DNA from: Spodoptera frugiperda
Taxonomy: Eukaryota > Arthropoda > Insecta > Lepidoptera > Noctuidae
Assembly (NCBI RefSeq): GCF_023101765.2
Contig: NC_064220.1
Span: forward strand, 9,176,001 to 9,240,000
Length of the DNA stretch: 64,000 nt
Reading direction: 5' to 3'
Of this stretch, positions 1 to 9,490 are shown in pieces. Positions within the stretch are counted from its first letter, which is position 1. Every line of letters begins with the position of its first letter. The notes under the pieces are model-generated. The model made no database searches, was not told where the DNA came from, and saw only the letters and a list, made by a program, of their open reading frames with translations. The translations under genes were made by a program, and so were the position numbers.

Positions 1-381
1 ACTTAATTTACAACTGAAGGTAAACTAATATAAATCGAGTTTGTTTTCTAAATATTTACTTTCAAAGTATGTATTTACAATTAAGTTCTTTATTTACTGA
101 AATTTTATTAAATTCCAGTAAATTTAGTTTTTGTTATTAATTTATTCAGTTAGTATTTTGATTATACTGACTTTTATCAATTACATTATTAGGTAAAGGG
201 TATATTTCTAAATATTTTCATAATAAACGTATAACGTATATATATTTTTTATTATTTCAGTTTCATCGTAACTTAAACTTAGTGAATGCATACCTAGACA
301 CATATACACAGATTCATAGAAGTCTATTAGCATCAAGTCAATATTTAAGTTATAATTACTAAGATCTCTTCTTAAGATTAA
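1..381. other. AT-rich sequence, no feature seen
   Basis: This stretch is low in GC and has no exon-like reading frame or recognisable repeat. Nothing here can be assigned. Confidence 0.5.
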
Positions 382-600
382 GACTGCCTCGTTGGTCGAG
401 TGGTCGCAAGTGCGGCTGCCGGACACGACACTTCGGGTTCGATTTTCAGAAATTCTCAGTACTAGCACGCAGTCTGCAATCGTGACCGGTATATGACAAT
501 AGACTCACCCCCTATTACATGGAACTTAACACTAATGGTGATAAGTAGGTGTACATTGTATAGCGGCATTAGTGTTTACCTCTGCCTACGTTTTTACTAA
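382..600 (+). repeat. tRNA-derived SINE, family 2 (copy 1)
   Basis: The copy opens with GCCTCGTTGGTCGAGTGG, which resembles a tRNA A box, and has a B-box-like GGGTTCGATT about 50 bases on. The body carries CACCCCCTATTACATGG and GGTGTACATTGTATAGCGGC, which recur in the other copies of this family at 4301, 14342, 46827 and 62407. It is diverged and has no intact tRNA fold, so it is a retroposed element and not a tRNA gene. Confidence 0.8.
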
Positions 601-1200
601 GATCGACAACAATCCTGTTAATCCTCTAAACTAGACATTTTGATAGGATTACACTTTATCATTGAAAGTGCAAATGAAACCACTAAGAAATAAACATCAA
701 ACCTAAAATGCAAATTGATGAATCGCCAGACTTTGAAACTCACACTTCTATTTCTCTTTTGTTAGTCTTTGGATACAAACACGAGCGGGTCAACATACTC
801 CAATCTATCAATTCGAATTTGTAACTTTACCTCAAATGAATACAGTCACAAATCAAATAAATAAAATTGAAATAAAAGAGTACGTTCACCTGCTATCTGT
901 ACAATGACCCCAAAAAGTTATTTATCAGGAAAATACCAGCACGTAGGTACAAGAGGGACTTAATTTCCGATATCTTCCTTATATTTTGTCATTTAATTAT
1001 ATCTAACGACCATCCACAAGTTACCAACGAAAGGCGAGCGAACTCGTAATCTTGTTATAAGCTATTTTTCGCTTAGGAACTCATTTCCCTTCGAAAATTA
1101 TGCGAATGTTTGGATTCTGAATTACTTCTGGATAAAGTAGGAAGCTATTTAGATTGAGTTTTGTTCTTATTCTATAGAAGACATACACACATACATACAT
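601..1200. other. No gene seen
   Basis: This is AT-rich sequence without a convincing exon or repeat boundary. It ends in a short ACACACATACATACAT microsatellite. Confidence 0.45.
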
Positions 1201-1480
1201 CAACAGCCTGTAAGTGGCTTCTGCTGACCAAAAGCCTCTTCTCACACAGAAAAGGCTTGAGTATTAATCACCACGCTTGCTCAATGCGGGTTGGCGATAT
1301 TAACCTTATAATTAGAAATGTTATTAACCGGTTTAGAGCAATAAAAACCGGTTAATAAGCCCAGGTTTCCTCACGATGCTTTCTTTCACCGTTTATCAGT
1401 TGTGTCTAAATAATCTCGAAAAAGTACTATAACTTGGAAAAAGTAACTTTGGTACTTGCCATTGGTAATTTTCGATTCAC
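1201..1480 (-). repeat. tRNA-derived SINE, family 3 (copy 1)
   Basis: The stretch shares CACGCTTGCTCAATGCGGGTTGGCGAT and neighbouring blocks with copies at 26261, 34225 and 45418. In better copies the 5' end reads TCGTGGTGGCCCGGAGGTT with a downstream GCGGGTTCGAAACC, which are A- and B-box-like. Here the tRNA-like head is at the high-coordinate end and is degraded. Confidence 0.7.
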
Positions 1481-1582
1481 CATCATGCATGCATATTATT
1501 GTGGAGCCTCCATCATCATCATCATCATAATTGACTAACCAATGACTACATGATCGGCTAATAGAAAAACAGGTTTTCTTAA

Positions 1583-1762
1583 ACCTTCCCCCACACTAGG
1601 ATTTTCACCTGTGTCGTGGGTGCGTTTACGAACATACCAGTTCACATGCAAATTACATCCAGATCCGAAACAACAATTTGTGGATCACTCAAGAGTTGTT
1701 CCGTGCGAGGATCGAACCCGCTACCCATTGCCGCCCAGCTACCGCACCAATTTGTGCAGTCA
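1583..1762 (-). repeat. tRNA-derived SINE, family 1 (copy 1)
   Basis: Read on the - strand this matches the family-1 consensus seen at 18468 and 24255: a tRNA-like head with a B box (GGTTCGA in the best copies), then TTTGTGTGATCCACAAA-type sequence, GTAAACGCACCCACGACACAGG and a CCTAGTGTGGGG tail. The B box is partly mutated in this copy. Confidence 0.75.
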
Positions 1763-2640
1763 AATGTTATGTTATTGATTTACAAGAACGTATAAAACAC
1801 AGACAAAAATAGTGTTCTTTTAATTCGATCTTGGCAACAGAGTGTAAATAATACGAACCGTAGAAATAGCGAGGAGATAAGTTTTCCGATCAAAAAACCA
1901 AAGTAATTGTGCGAAAGCTGATATGGTTAGGATTAATTACGACCAATAATGATAAAAAACAGCTCACGGACATTTTTTTCACCAAAACCCTTGTTTCTCG
2001 GGTAGATATCGTTTTAAAAAATGATATTCACGAAGAAGGCATTAATAGATAAGAATCAGAGATAGCGACAAATATTTTCTGTAGCTTATGCGCAATATTC
2101 AAGTTATAACAAGTCGTAAAAACACAATGATGCAATAAATTATTTCACAATCAGATACAGCAAAGATAGATAACATCCCTACTTCTATTTGTAGTATTAA
2201 CAGAAAAGAAACCTTTTTATTTAAAAAGTAGCTATAGAGTTTCTTGCTCATTCTTCTCCATCCACCAGCTACATATTGGAACGAGCTTCACTGACGGACG
2301 AACTGACTATCTGACAATTCAATTTGACCTAGTCGATTTTATTTATACCCTCGGCAAGAATAAGGGTGGTAACAAATGTATCTCTATCATCACCACACGA
2401 TTATAAGTAGCATGTGACTAAAGACGTAAGGTTCTATTGATTGCTCTGGTCAATAACCTTTATGAATGGACGCTCTTTCATCAATCAACTCATATGAATC
2501 AATCAATTTCCTTTTGTTTACATATTTTTGATACTTACTGGCTTTGTCCAGATGTGTTAGATGGACATCCTTTTAGGTATGTGTGATACATTAGTCTTTG
2601 TATGAATGCTGAAATAGAAATGAAATAGTTAACTGCAAAT
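1763..2640. other. No gene seen
   Basis: This is AT-rich sequence with no supported exon. A GTAAGT-like donor occurs on the - strand near 2535, but the frame leading to it runs into the adjacent repeat, so no exon is called. Confidence 0.4.
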
Positions 2641-2767
2641 TCATTAAAGCGGAGGCCTACCAAATATTTCAGGGAGAAGTCCAGATAAGAAGCTCTCGGT
2701 AGCCCCTTCCAAGGGTCCGTGGCCTTTTGTTGCCAACTTAACTTCATTATTATTCTCATTCTTATAT

Positions 2768-2971
2768 TGTGTGAGTGAGGTTACCGGAGGCCCAATTACC
2801 CCAATCCCCAATCTTCCTAATCCCCGATTTCCCAACAACCCTTAAATTCCTAACTCCCTAAATGCCGGCAACGCACTTGCACGTGGTGGTTCAAGTGTCC
2901 ATGGGCGGCGGCGATTGCTTACGATCAGGTGATCCGTCTGCTCATTTACCGGCTTATACCATAAAAATGGC
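2768..2971 (+). repeat. Unclassified interspersed repeat, family C (copy 1)
   Basis: The copy begins GTGTGAGTGAGGTTACCGG and ends with CAGGTGATCCGTCTGCTC plus an ACCGGCTTATACCATAAAAA tail. Further copies lie at 23439, 43719, 53430 (-), 54318, 59560 (-) and 60090. The A-rich tail and variable 5' extent suggest retroposition, but I cannot name the parent element. Confidence 0.75.
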
Positions 2972-3007
2972 CATGTCCTTGGGCGTCAATCATCAATCAA
3001 TCACATC

Positions 3008-3065
3008 ATATTCTACAAGACGTTCACTGCTGAATATAGGCCTCCCTTAGTGATTTTCATACCAT
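3008..3065 (-). repeat. RTE-type LINE 3' tail fragment
   Basis: Read on the - strand the block resembles the end of an RTE-clade reverse transcriptase frame (compare the better copy at 61605, which ends EAYVQQWTSCG then stop). Only about 55 bases remain and the frame is decayed. Confidence 0.5.
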
Positions 3066-3734
3066 GCTTGGGGAATAGGTATTTAGATGTATACACCTTG
3101 TTCTTTATAGAGACTGGGTAAATACTAAATAGGTGTTAAATAGTTGTTTTGTAGAAGTAAGAAAAAGACACAACTTGTTTTAAAGTATTTATTTTGCGTT
3201 TGAATATTATTAAATCGACTTCAACTAAAATACCAAGCCACCATCATTACATGGACGCATTTGTACTTCCTCTGTGTGCGCTATATTATACCGTTACTTG
3301 GTTATTTTTTGCTTAAAAAGTTAATACAAATGCGTTGTATTTGATCTGAACTTGTTCCTATTGCACCAGATACCATGGTTTATGAATATTGCTGAAAATT
3401 CTTTCTACAAGAGGAAAACAACAACCTACTAGTGCAATTCTCACTTAATCACAAAAATAACAAACACTTGAAAGCTACTCTTACTAACTGTTGCTGCTGC
3501 TGTTACAATACCAACAAATGATAATTCAACTCCACATTAAAGCAATTGATAATATTTCTATCATAAAAACTAAAATTCGAAATGGTAACATGACTGAAAC
3601 GCTCATTATGACAACATCGACAACTAGGACTGGCCATCTGAGATCTTCTTCGCCAGAACCAAAGAGGTTGAAGTGAATACCTATCTTAAATCAGATTACA
3701 TTATTAAATCGATTCAGTGAATTAGAATGACTTG

Positions 3735-3845
3735 ACTGGTTGGTGCGGTGGCTGGGCAACTGGTTGCCGCACAACGGGTAGCGGGTTCGATTCCCGCACG
3801 GAGCAACTCTTTGTGTGATCCATAAACTGTTGTTTAAAAATATAG
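3735..3845 (+). repeat. tRNA-derived SINE, family 1 (head only)
   Basis: The head shows an A-box-like TGGTGCGGTGGCTGGGCAAC and a perfect B box, GGGTTCGATTCCCGC, followed by TTTGTGTGATCC. The copy is cut off after the head and lacks the usual tail. Confidence 0.75.
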
Positions 3846-4063
3846 AGCTGCCGTTCTATAATTTACCTACCTCTTAAGTTAAGTGCAATCGTGTACGATG
3901 ACTTTCTTATTTTAACGGAAAGTGGCTGGCAGTGTGGATATTATATTCTAATAATGTTTTTTAAAGCATATATAAAAATCAGCCCTCAGAATTTAAGTTA
4001 GTTAGTCCTATTTTTACTTACCTTTCTCACCAGGTACGCAGGCGTTCAAAGTACATATAAAAG

Positions 4064-4213
4064 CTACTCGGTATCCCACGTTTTGCCTTTCAGAAAATAA
4101 GTTATGTCTGGCAGCTCTGGGCTCTTGGTCCATGTTGCTTCAAACTCGTGGTAGAGGTACTGGTCTCCATCTCGCCTCATGGACACGTCTCCCGTGACGT
4201 CACATGTAGATAT
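4064..4213 (-). CDS. Likely terminal coding exon of an unidentified gene
   Basis: On the - strand a TTTCAG acceptor is followed by 49 open codons and TAG. The frame begins ISTCDVTGDV, continues through YLYHEFEATW and ends KGKTWDTE. The third codon positions are markedly GC-rich in otherwise AT-rich DNA, which is typical of real moth exons, and the composition (many D, E, K, Y, W) suits a soluble protein. I do not recognise the protein. A GTAAGT donor lies on the same strand just after the stop (plus position about 4018-4023), and a second frame is open from about the KTW codons to that donor. The exon may therefore be internal with a one-base frameshift rather than terminal. The rest of the gene would lie at higher coordinates; no partner exon was found. 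The opposite strand is also open over part of this stretch but gives a less protein-like sequence. Confidence 0.5.
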   Translation of the reverse strand: MSTCDVTGDVSMRRDGDQYLYHEFEATWTKSPELPDITYFLKGKTWDTE

Positions 4214-4300
4214 CTGAAATCATTAACATTACCAATTACTTTTCTTCTCCTCTAGATTATGTTATATTTGACTATTTAGTAGCATACTGTTACTGCAAAG

Positions 4301-4541
4301 TATTACTGGGCTTTTTTCGGCTTTGGTCGCAAGTGCAACTGCCGAACAAGAGGTCTCGGGTTCAATTCCTGGGTTGGGCAAAGTATTACTGGGCCTTTTT
4401 CGGTTTTTCGAAAATATCTCAGTAGTAGCACAAAGTCTGGAATTGTGCCCAGTATAATTATGGCAATAGGCTCACCCCCTATTATATGGTACTTATAACA
4501 CAAATGGTGAATAGTGGGTGTACATTGTATAACGGCACCCC
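4301..4541 (+). repeat. tRNA-derived SINE, family 2 (copy 2, partly duplicated)
   Basis: The copy has the family-2 head (TTGGTCGCAAGTGC, then GGTCTCGGGTTCAATTCC) and body (CTCACCCCCTATTATATGG, GGTGTACATTGTATAACGG). The block CAAAGTATTACTGGGC occurs twice, on either side of the tRNA-like head, which indicates a small internal duplication or nested insertion. The copy breaks off where the minisatellite begins. Confidence 0.75.
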
Positions 4542-4935
4542 TTGCAACAGTCGCAATCACTCGTCCAACGACCGAAACGTCGGCCGAAACGTCGTCGGCT
4601 AAAACGTCGCCGGCTGAAACGTCGTCGGCGGAATCGTCCGCTGAAACGTCGTCGGCGGAATCGTCCGCCGAAACGTCGTCGGCGGAATCGTCCGCTGAAA
4701 CGTCGTCGGCGGAATCGTCGGCTGAAACGTCGTCGGCGGAATCGTCGGCGGAATCGTCGGCTGAAACGTCGTCGGCCGAATCGTCCGCTGAAACGTCAAA
4801 GTCTAGATAATGACGACTCTTGCAGTAATCAGTTTGCAACAGTCGCAATCAGTCGTCCAACGTCGGCTGAAACGCCGTCGGCGGAATCGTCAAAGTAATC
4901 GTAATGATAACTTTTGCAGTAATCAGTTTTTATCC
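4542..4935. repeat. CpG-rich minisatellite with a tandemly duplicated flank
   Basis: From about 4576 to 4800 a unit near 27 bp (of the form GAAACGTCGTCGGCGGAATC plus GTCCGCT) repeats about eight times with small variations. A larger duplication surrounds it: the flank GCAACAGTCGCAATCA, TCGTCCAAC appears at about 4543 and again at about 4838, and TTTTGCAGTAATCAGTTT-type sequence closes both halves near 4822 and 4912. All frames over the array are largely open because the unit is a multiple of three, giving Ser/Glu/Ala/Thr-rich, Arg-rich or Asp/Ser-rich strings. I regard those as by-products and not proteins. Confidence 0.85.
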
Positions 4936-5002
4936 ATTCTTTGCGGCGCAAGGTCGGTCTTTTCGAGGAATAAATAAATAGAGTTAGTCTGTGTTAAAAT
5001 AA

Positions 5003-5179
5003 ATGAAAATGGATGAAGAATTCAAGGAGATTGAGCAACCACGTTCTCAAACAACGGTTCTTGAAGGTCCATCTTATTGTATTGACGATTTTAATATATT
5101 CTTGAGTCCAAACGTTCTAAAGCCAGTACCTCAAACCAAACCACAGGACGATGACAGTATTCCAGAAAATTCCACATGA
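5003..5179 (+). CDS. Small ORF followed by a splice-donor-like site, unidentified
   Basis: ATG opens 58 codons beginning MKMDEEFKEIEQ and ending QDDDSIPENST, then TGA. The peptide is acidic with no membrane segment or motif that I recognise. A strong donor-like GTAAGT lies at 5192-5197, twelve bases past the stop. This could be an upstream ORF in a 5' exon, a decayed first exon, or the start of a transposon protein, since the CpG-rich array just upstream could have served as its promoter region. The 886-bp MITE begins only 55 bases downstream. No second exon was found, so the coding status is doubtful. Confidence 0.25.
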   Translation: MKMDEEFKEIEQPRSQTTVLEGPSYCIDDFNIFLSPNVLKPVPQTKPQDDDSIPENST

Positions 5180-5233
5180 ATTCTGACGGTGGTAAGTATT
5201 GGTTTCAACTCACTTGCTTGTAGGTTATGTATA

Positions 5234-6119
5234 CCTTGTGCGCTGTAGCATGGTGCGGCTGACAGATTCAGTAACGTTTCGTATCACTCTTGAAAGTTGC
5301 TGCGATTTAAAAATTATGCCTTAGTATTTTAACTGTATCGTAAGTGTAAGTGTACTTAATTAAATTAAAACCAACCGGAATGTTCCATTAGAAGTACTAT
5401 TTTGTTATCTGACTCAAGTTAAATTTGAAGCTTAAATATCGATATTCTTATTACTACCTTGTACTACTTCATCAATGTTTTGGCAAAGAATTCAAATTAT
5501 TCCCTATCATGTTATACCTTATCAGAAAGCTGAAGAATTGTAGATATTTTAATGCACATTTGCAGCACAGTTGTCATGGACTTTTTTTTAATATCTTACA
5601 AAGAAAAACAACTTATCACAAATTTATTTCTTTTTTTTAACATTCGATCGTCTGCTACGACTCAGTTGGTACAGTTATTTACAGTTTTAGTGTTTTAAAT
5701 AATAAAAGCAACTAATCTACTACACAAAAAAGCAAAAACAAAACAAAATTTAGCCACCAAAGACAAAGCAAGGGAGAAATAGCCAAAAAAAGGGGAAATT
5801 TTATCAAAAAAGTAAAAATGCCGATAATTTAAAAACGGTTAAGTTTGGGATATGGGGTCGCATGGTCAAATCAGTCAGGAATGATGTAAACTATCACGTC
5901 TTAAAGGATTTAGGTCGACTTAACCTTTAACCCTGTATACACGTAGTTACACTGCACAACTAAATAACACACACATTTAATAAAAAAATTAAAGAGAATT
6001 AAATGTATGCTGCGAGTGTCGATAAAGATAAAAAAAGATTTTTCTAATGTCCATCCCTAAAGAGAGACGTCAACGTCATACAGGCATCTGTCAGCCGCAC
6101 CATGCTACAGCGCACAAGG
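5234..6119. mobile_element. 886-bp MITE with perfect 34-bp terminal inverted repeats
   Basis: The left end, starting CCTTGTGCGCTGTAGCATGG, is repeated exactly in inverted orientation at the right end over 34 bases (5234-5267 and 6086-6119). TA flanks both sides (5232-5233 and 6120-6121), consistent with a TA target-site duplication. The interior is AT-rich with no transposase frame; the only open frame of note is 71 codons at 5425-5640 and is not protein-like. This is a non-autonomous DNA element, possibly of the Tc1/mariner group judging by the TA site. Confidence 0.85.
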
Positions 6120-6121
6120 TA

Positions 6122-6870
6122 ACGGTAAAATGGGGTGAATAGATTTTTTTTATTAGGATTATTAGTTTGTTTTCATGTTTTTGGTTTTAATAGAGCATTT
6201 TTGGTTTTAATAATGAATTAATAAAAAATATTAAAATGGTGTAAACAGTTCTAAATTACGTGAAAACACATAAAAATGTTGTTCCTATTTTTTTCTATTA
6301 AATTGCATTATTAATCCGATTCATATGTAATTTATATCTCGGCAGGTGGATTAATAATTTTCTGGTACCTTGCCCAGCTTAAAAACCAAATAATAGTTAT
6401 TATATGTGCACATCAACCTACTGTTCTATGCAGTTGCAGCAATAATGTTTTATGGCTGTCCTGCCTTTAGTGTTATTTTCATATAATATACAAAATATGT
6501 TTTCCTACTAATGTGTCTACTTTGTATTTTCCCACGCAATAAATTGGAGTTTCAACACTCACAATGCAAAAGAACAAAGCGAATAATATCTGTCATTTTG
6601 ACGAAAAACACAACAAATTGACAGCAGATTGGCAGCACTAAAGTCAAATTCAAAGCAAACTACTACAAATACTTGGTCTTATCATAACAAATACCAATAA
6701 AAATCGTTTTTTTTTAAAAGGACAAATTGATACAAAGTTATTAGCGTCAGACATTTACTAAAATTATTGGTAAATTACATTTTTGTTGAACAGCCTGTTC
6801 AAAAATAGCCAGATTTGGACAATCTCCTTTGATGATAAGCAATCATCAAGGATTGCTTATCATCAAGTGA
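6122..6870. other. No gene seen
   Basis: This is AT-rich sequence. The only structure noted is a short inverted repeat near 6832-6865 (GATGATAAGCAATC and its complement), probably a remnant of a repeat. Confidence 0.4.
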
Positions 6871-7622
6871 TTAGTATGCTAAGATAGTTAATGATTGATA
6901 ATTTAATACATATTTAACGATAAGTAGACCTACTACCTATGTCAAAATTATAAATAATATTTATTTTTGCAAATAGGTTACAATGTAACTCTTTTATCAT
7001 GATACAAAAACTACAATGACAGGTAGTGTTCCCTCACAAGCCTTTTAAACTAACCCGGAGTTTTAGCACGTCGTGCTTCCACTAGTAATGCATTCCACAA
7101 CCGAGCCGCTTGTATTGTGAAGGACTTGTCGTAGAAGCAAGTGGAGTGCTTACGGATGCTGAGCTTAAGATTATCTGATAAATATAGGAACTTCGTATGT
7201 GTGTCACCCAGGAACTGAAAGTGTTCCTTTAGATATCAAGGAGAAGCAGGATTGAAAAGTATTAAACAATAAAGAAAGAATATGAGTGTTCCGACGAAGG
7301 CGAATAGGAAGCCATTTGAGCTTAATCCGACATTCAGAAACATGATCATACTTGCGCAAACCAAATATAAATCTGATAGAAAGGTTTTGAAGTCGCTCAA
7401 GCTTGTCCAATTGTTCTTGGGTGAGATCAAGATAGCTGACATCAGCATAGTCGAGTATTGGTAGAAGAAGAGACTGAACAAGTGCGTAAGAAATTACGAA
7501 GTCGCCTCAAGGAGCCCGCAGAAGCAAACAACTTACGACTGACCTCCTGCAATTGTTTGTTTCAGGGGAGGTTCCTGTCGATGTAAGTCCCCAGGTTCTT
7601 AACGTCGCGAAAGAAAGGAATG
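6871..7622 (-). mobile_element. LINE 3' end (Jockey/CR1-like), decayed
   Basis: The - strand reads as the C-terminal part of a non-LTR reverse transcriptase with several stops and frameshifts. Recognisable pieces in order are VKNLGTYIDRNL, KLERLQNLSIRFIFGLRKYD, LKWLPIRLRRN, FQFLGDTH and SFTIQAARLWNAL. These correspond to the thumb region and the RLWNALP-type tail common in insect LINEs. The 3' UTR continues to about 6880 and shares about 100 bases with sequence at 13188-13890. The 5' part is missing because an R1 fragment abuts at 7623. Confidence 0.7.
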
Positions 7623-8488
7623 TTTTTTTTTTATATTTAATGGGTCCACGTTTGGCCGCTATCTCGCCTGATGGTTAGTGATGATGCGGCCTACGATGGA
7701 GCACGTCTGCCCATAAGCAACCTATTCACTCGGGCTTTGAAGACACTCCGGTTATACCCATCAGGAAACACAGACTCCGGCCACTTTGGGCAAGGCGAGA
7801 GGGAGTGTCAGACTCTTACTGACTAAAAACCATCCCGTTCCTTCTCCTGCTTTTTGAGCCGGAGCCCCGGTAAACCCGCTAGGTAGTCCGCAGCTCCGGA
7901 TCAGACATCAGCCCTATTGGGCCCCATCTGTTGTGGTCTGATGGCTCTTTGCGGCGCGCGCGTAACGCGACGCGCCGCACGCACGGGTCTGATTCTATTC
8001 GGGCGGTGAGCTACCCTTGCTCGCCGTCCGCAGGCCCGCACTTACGGTGGCCAGAGATCGTCCCGCGATCCCCGACGCCCGGAGTCTCTCGCGACGGCTG
8101 GGGCGTGAGGAGGTTCGTTCTCTCACGCGCCCCGCCTCCTCCTTAGCCAGCATGACTGCTTCGCAGAAGGAGATGGCATCCCAGTCCCTCTCGCTCCGCA
8201 CCATGGTCTGAACCAGTGCCGGGCGCGAGAGGTCGCCGTCGCCGACCACATCTCTGAGGACTTGGCGGTGCTCAGCCCACGCAGGGCACACCGCCACCGT
8301 ATGTTCTACCGTGTCCTCCGGGCGGTCCTCGCAGTGATGCCTGGCCGTTTCCAATAAGGAACAGGAACCTACCGAAACTCCCATGTCCGGTAAACACCTG
8401 CGTCAGACGGTAGGTGAGGACGCCGTGGCGCCTCTCTAGCCACTCCTCAAAGAGGGAACTTACCGCTGCAATGACAGCGAGCATAGAG
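7623..8488 (-). mobile_element. R1-clade LINE 3' fragment
   Basis: The - strand carries the typical R1 ORF2 C-terminus: LTYRLTQVFTGHGSFGRF, then the zinc-knuckle-like HHCEDRPEDTVEHTVAVC and CPAWAEHR, then a region rich in RERTSSRPSRRER. A frameshift separates the first part from the knuckle. The 3' UTR includes the CCGGAGCTGCGGAC block and ends in a poly(A) run, seen as poly(T) at 7623-7632. The UTR beyond the short R1-tail block differs from the other copies and matches sequence at 20638-20790. No target-site duplication is obvious, so later rearrangement is likely. Confidence 0.75.
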
Positions 8489-9036
8489 TTCCACTCCCTA
8501 GCATTTCGCACAAGGAAACTTAAAGCGAAGCGCTTCGTGCGAGTGGGTGGGATATCTACCATGAAACGGTGACGCCTCACCGATTGTCTGGTTCGATGAT
8601 GGAAAGGAGGATAGGGGAATTAAGTTGTGCAATTCCCCGCACACTCTCTGAAATGTATCCGGTAAAAAATGGAAAGGCTTACAACCTTCAAGGCTTTGAA
8701 ACCGGGCCTCCACAAGCGCATCATCATTGATGAGCTTCTTGGCACGCCTTTCGATGTGTTCTAGTGCATCGAGCTGGTATTTACTGGAAGTTAATAGGAT
8801 GACGAAGAGAGACGAGGCTTTAACCATGACTCGGAAACCAGGATAGCATGGACATCTTTGCAATTGAAAACTGTCAGCATATCAATGAAATGAGCCGGAA
8901 CACTCTCTGCATTTATGTGGACCACATTAAAGTCGAGTCGAGAAACATCAGAAAAAATAGATACAAGTGTATTAGCTAGAGGAGGAACACTATTAAAAAT
9001 GTCATCGTCTGCTGATAAAGAAATACACGTCAGAGT
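8489..9036 (-). mobile_element. Internally deleted LINE, endonuclease start fused to RT tail
   Basis: Read on the - strand, the 5' part matches the beginning of an apurinic-endonuclease domain (NVVHINAESVPAHF, then HAILVSESWLKP). After about 50 codons it jumps to a C-terminal reverse-transcriptase region (KYQLDALEHIERRAKKLI, IPPTRTKRFALSFLVRNA, REWNS). Roughly the whole endonuclease core and polymerase are missing. The C-terminal frame is cut at 8488 by the R1 fragment. Confidence 0.65.
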
Positions 9037-9490
9037 CACTTTTCGGAGAGACTGAAGCTCGAGATGCCTCAGCATGAAAGCAGAGCCTTTGACCAATCTT
9101 TTACGGTTCGAGCCGTGCGACTGTGGAATGCGCTACCACTTTTAGTAAGGCAGGCACAGTCGCTCGCTTCGTTTAAGGTGCTCGTGAAGGATCACTATCT
9201 TTCCAAGCTGTAACACATCATTATTTCCTTGCAGTCGTTTTCTTTCTACTGTCACATATCTTGTCATTTATATCATAATTATTATTTCTTGTGTATGTAT
9301 GTATGTATAATTGTATATGTATGTAGTTTTGTATGTTATATATATAAATGTGGCGTAATGCCTCACGACTCGTGAGAGTCGGTATTCCACAATCCTCCCG
9401 CCCTGAGACCCTCAAGGAAGAGGAGGATCGCGTCCCCTATCGACGTATATAGTATTCCCTAAAACTTTAGTGTATATATATATATATATA
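9037..9490 (+). mobile_element. LINE 3' tail ending in a TA repeat
   Basis: The + strand reads SERLKLEMPQHESRAFDQ then SFTVRAVRLWNALP and a stop after KDHYLSKL, a C-terminal tail typical of insect LINEs. About 250 bases of 3' UTR follow and the block ends in a TATATA run (about 9472-9490). It lies tail-in against the opposite-strand fragment before it. Confidence 0.65.

Noticed and set aside
3735..3800. tRNA gene, because of a perfect B box and tRNA-like head
   Set aside because: The same head recurs with the same non-tRNA body at several places and lacks a consistent cloverleaf, so it is a SINE. The same applies to the heads of the other SINE copies.
4303..4848. Long - strand frame rich in SADDVSADDS repeats, and the Arg- and Ser/Glu-rich + strand frames opposite it
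   Set aside because: They are produced by the 27-bp minisatellite, whose unit is a multiple of three, and they run into a SINE. No independent sign of a protein.
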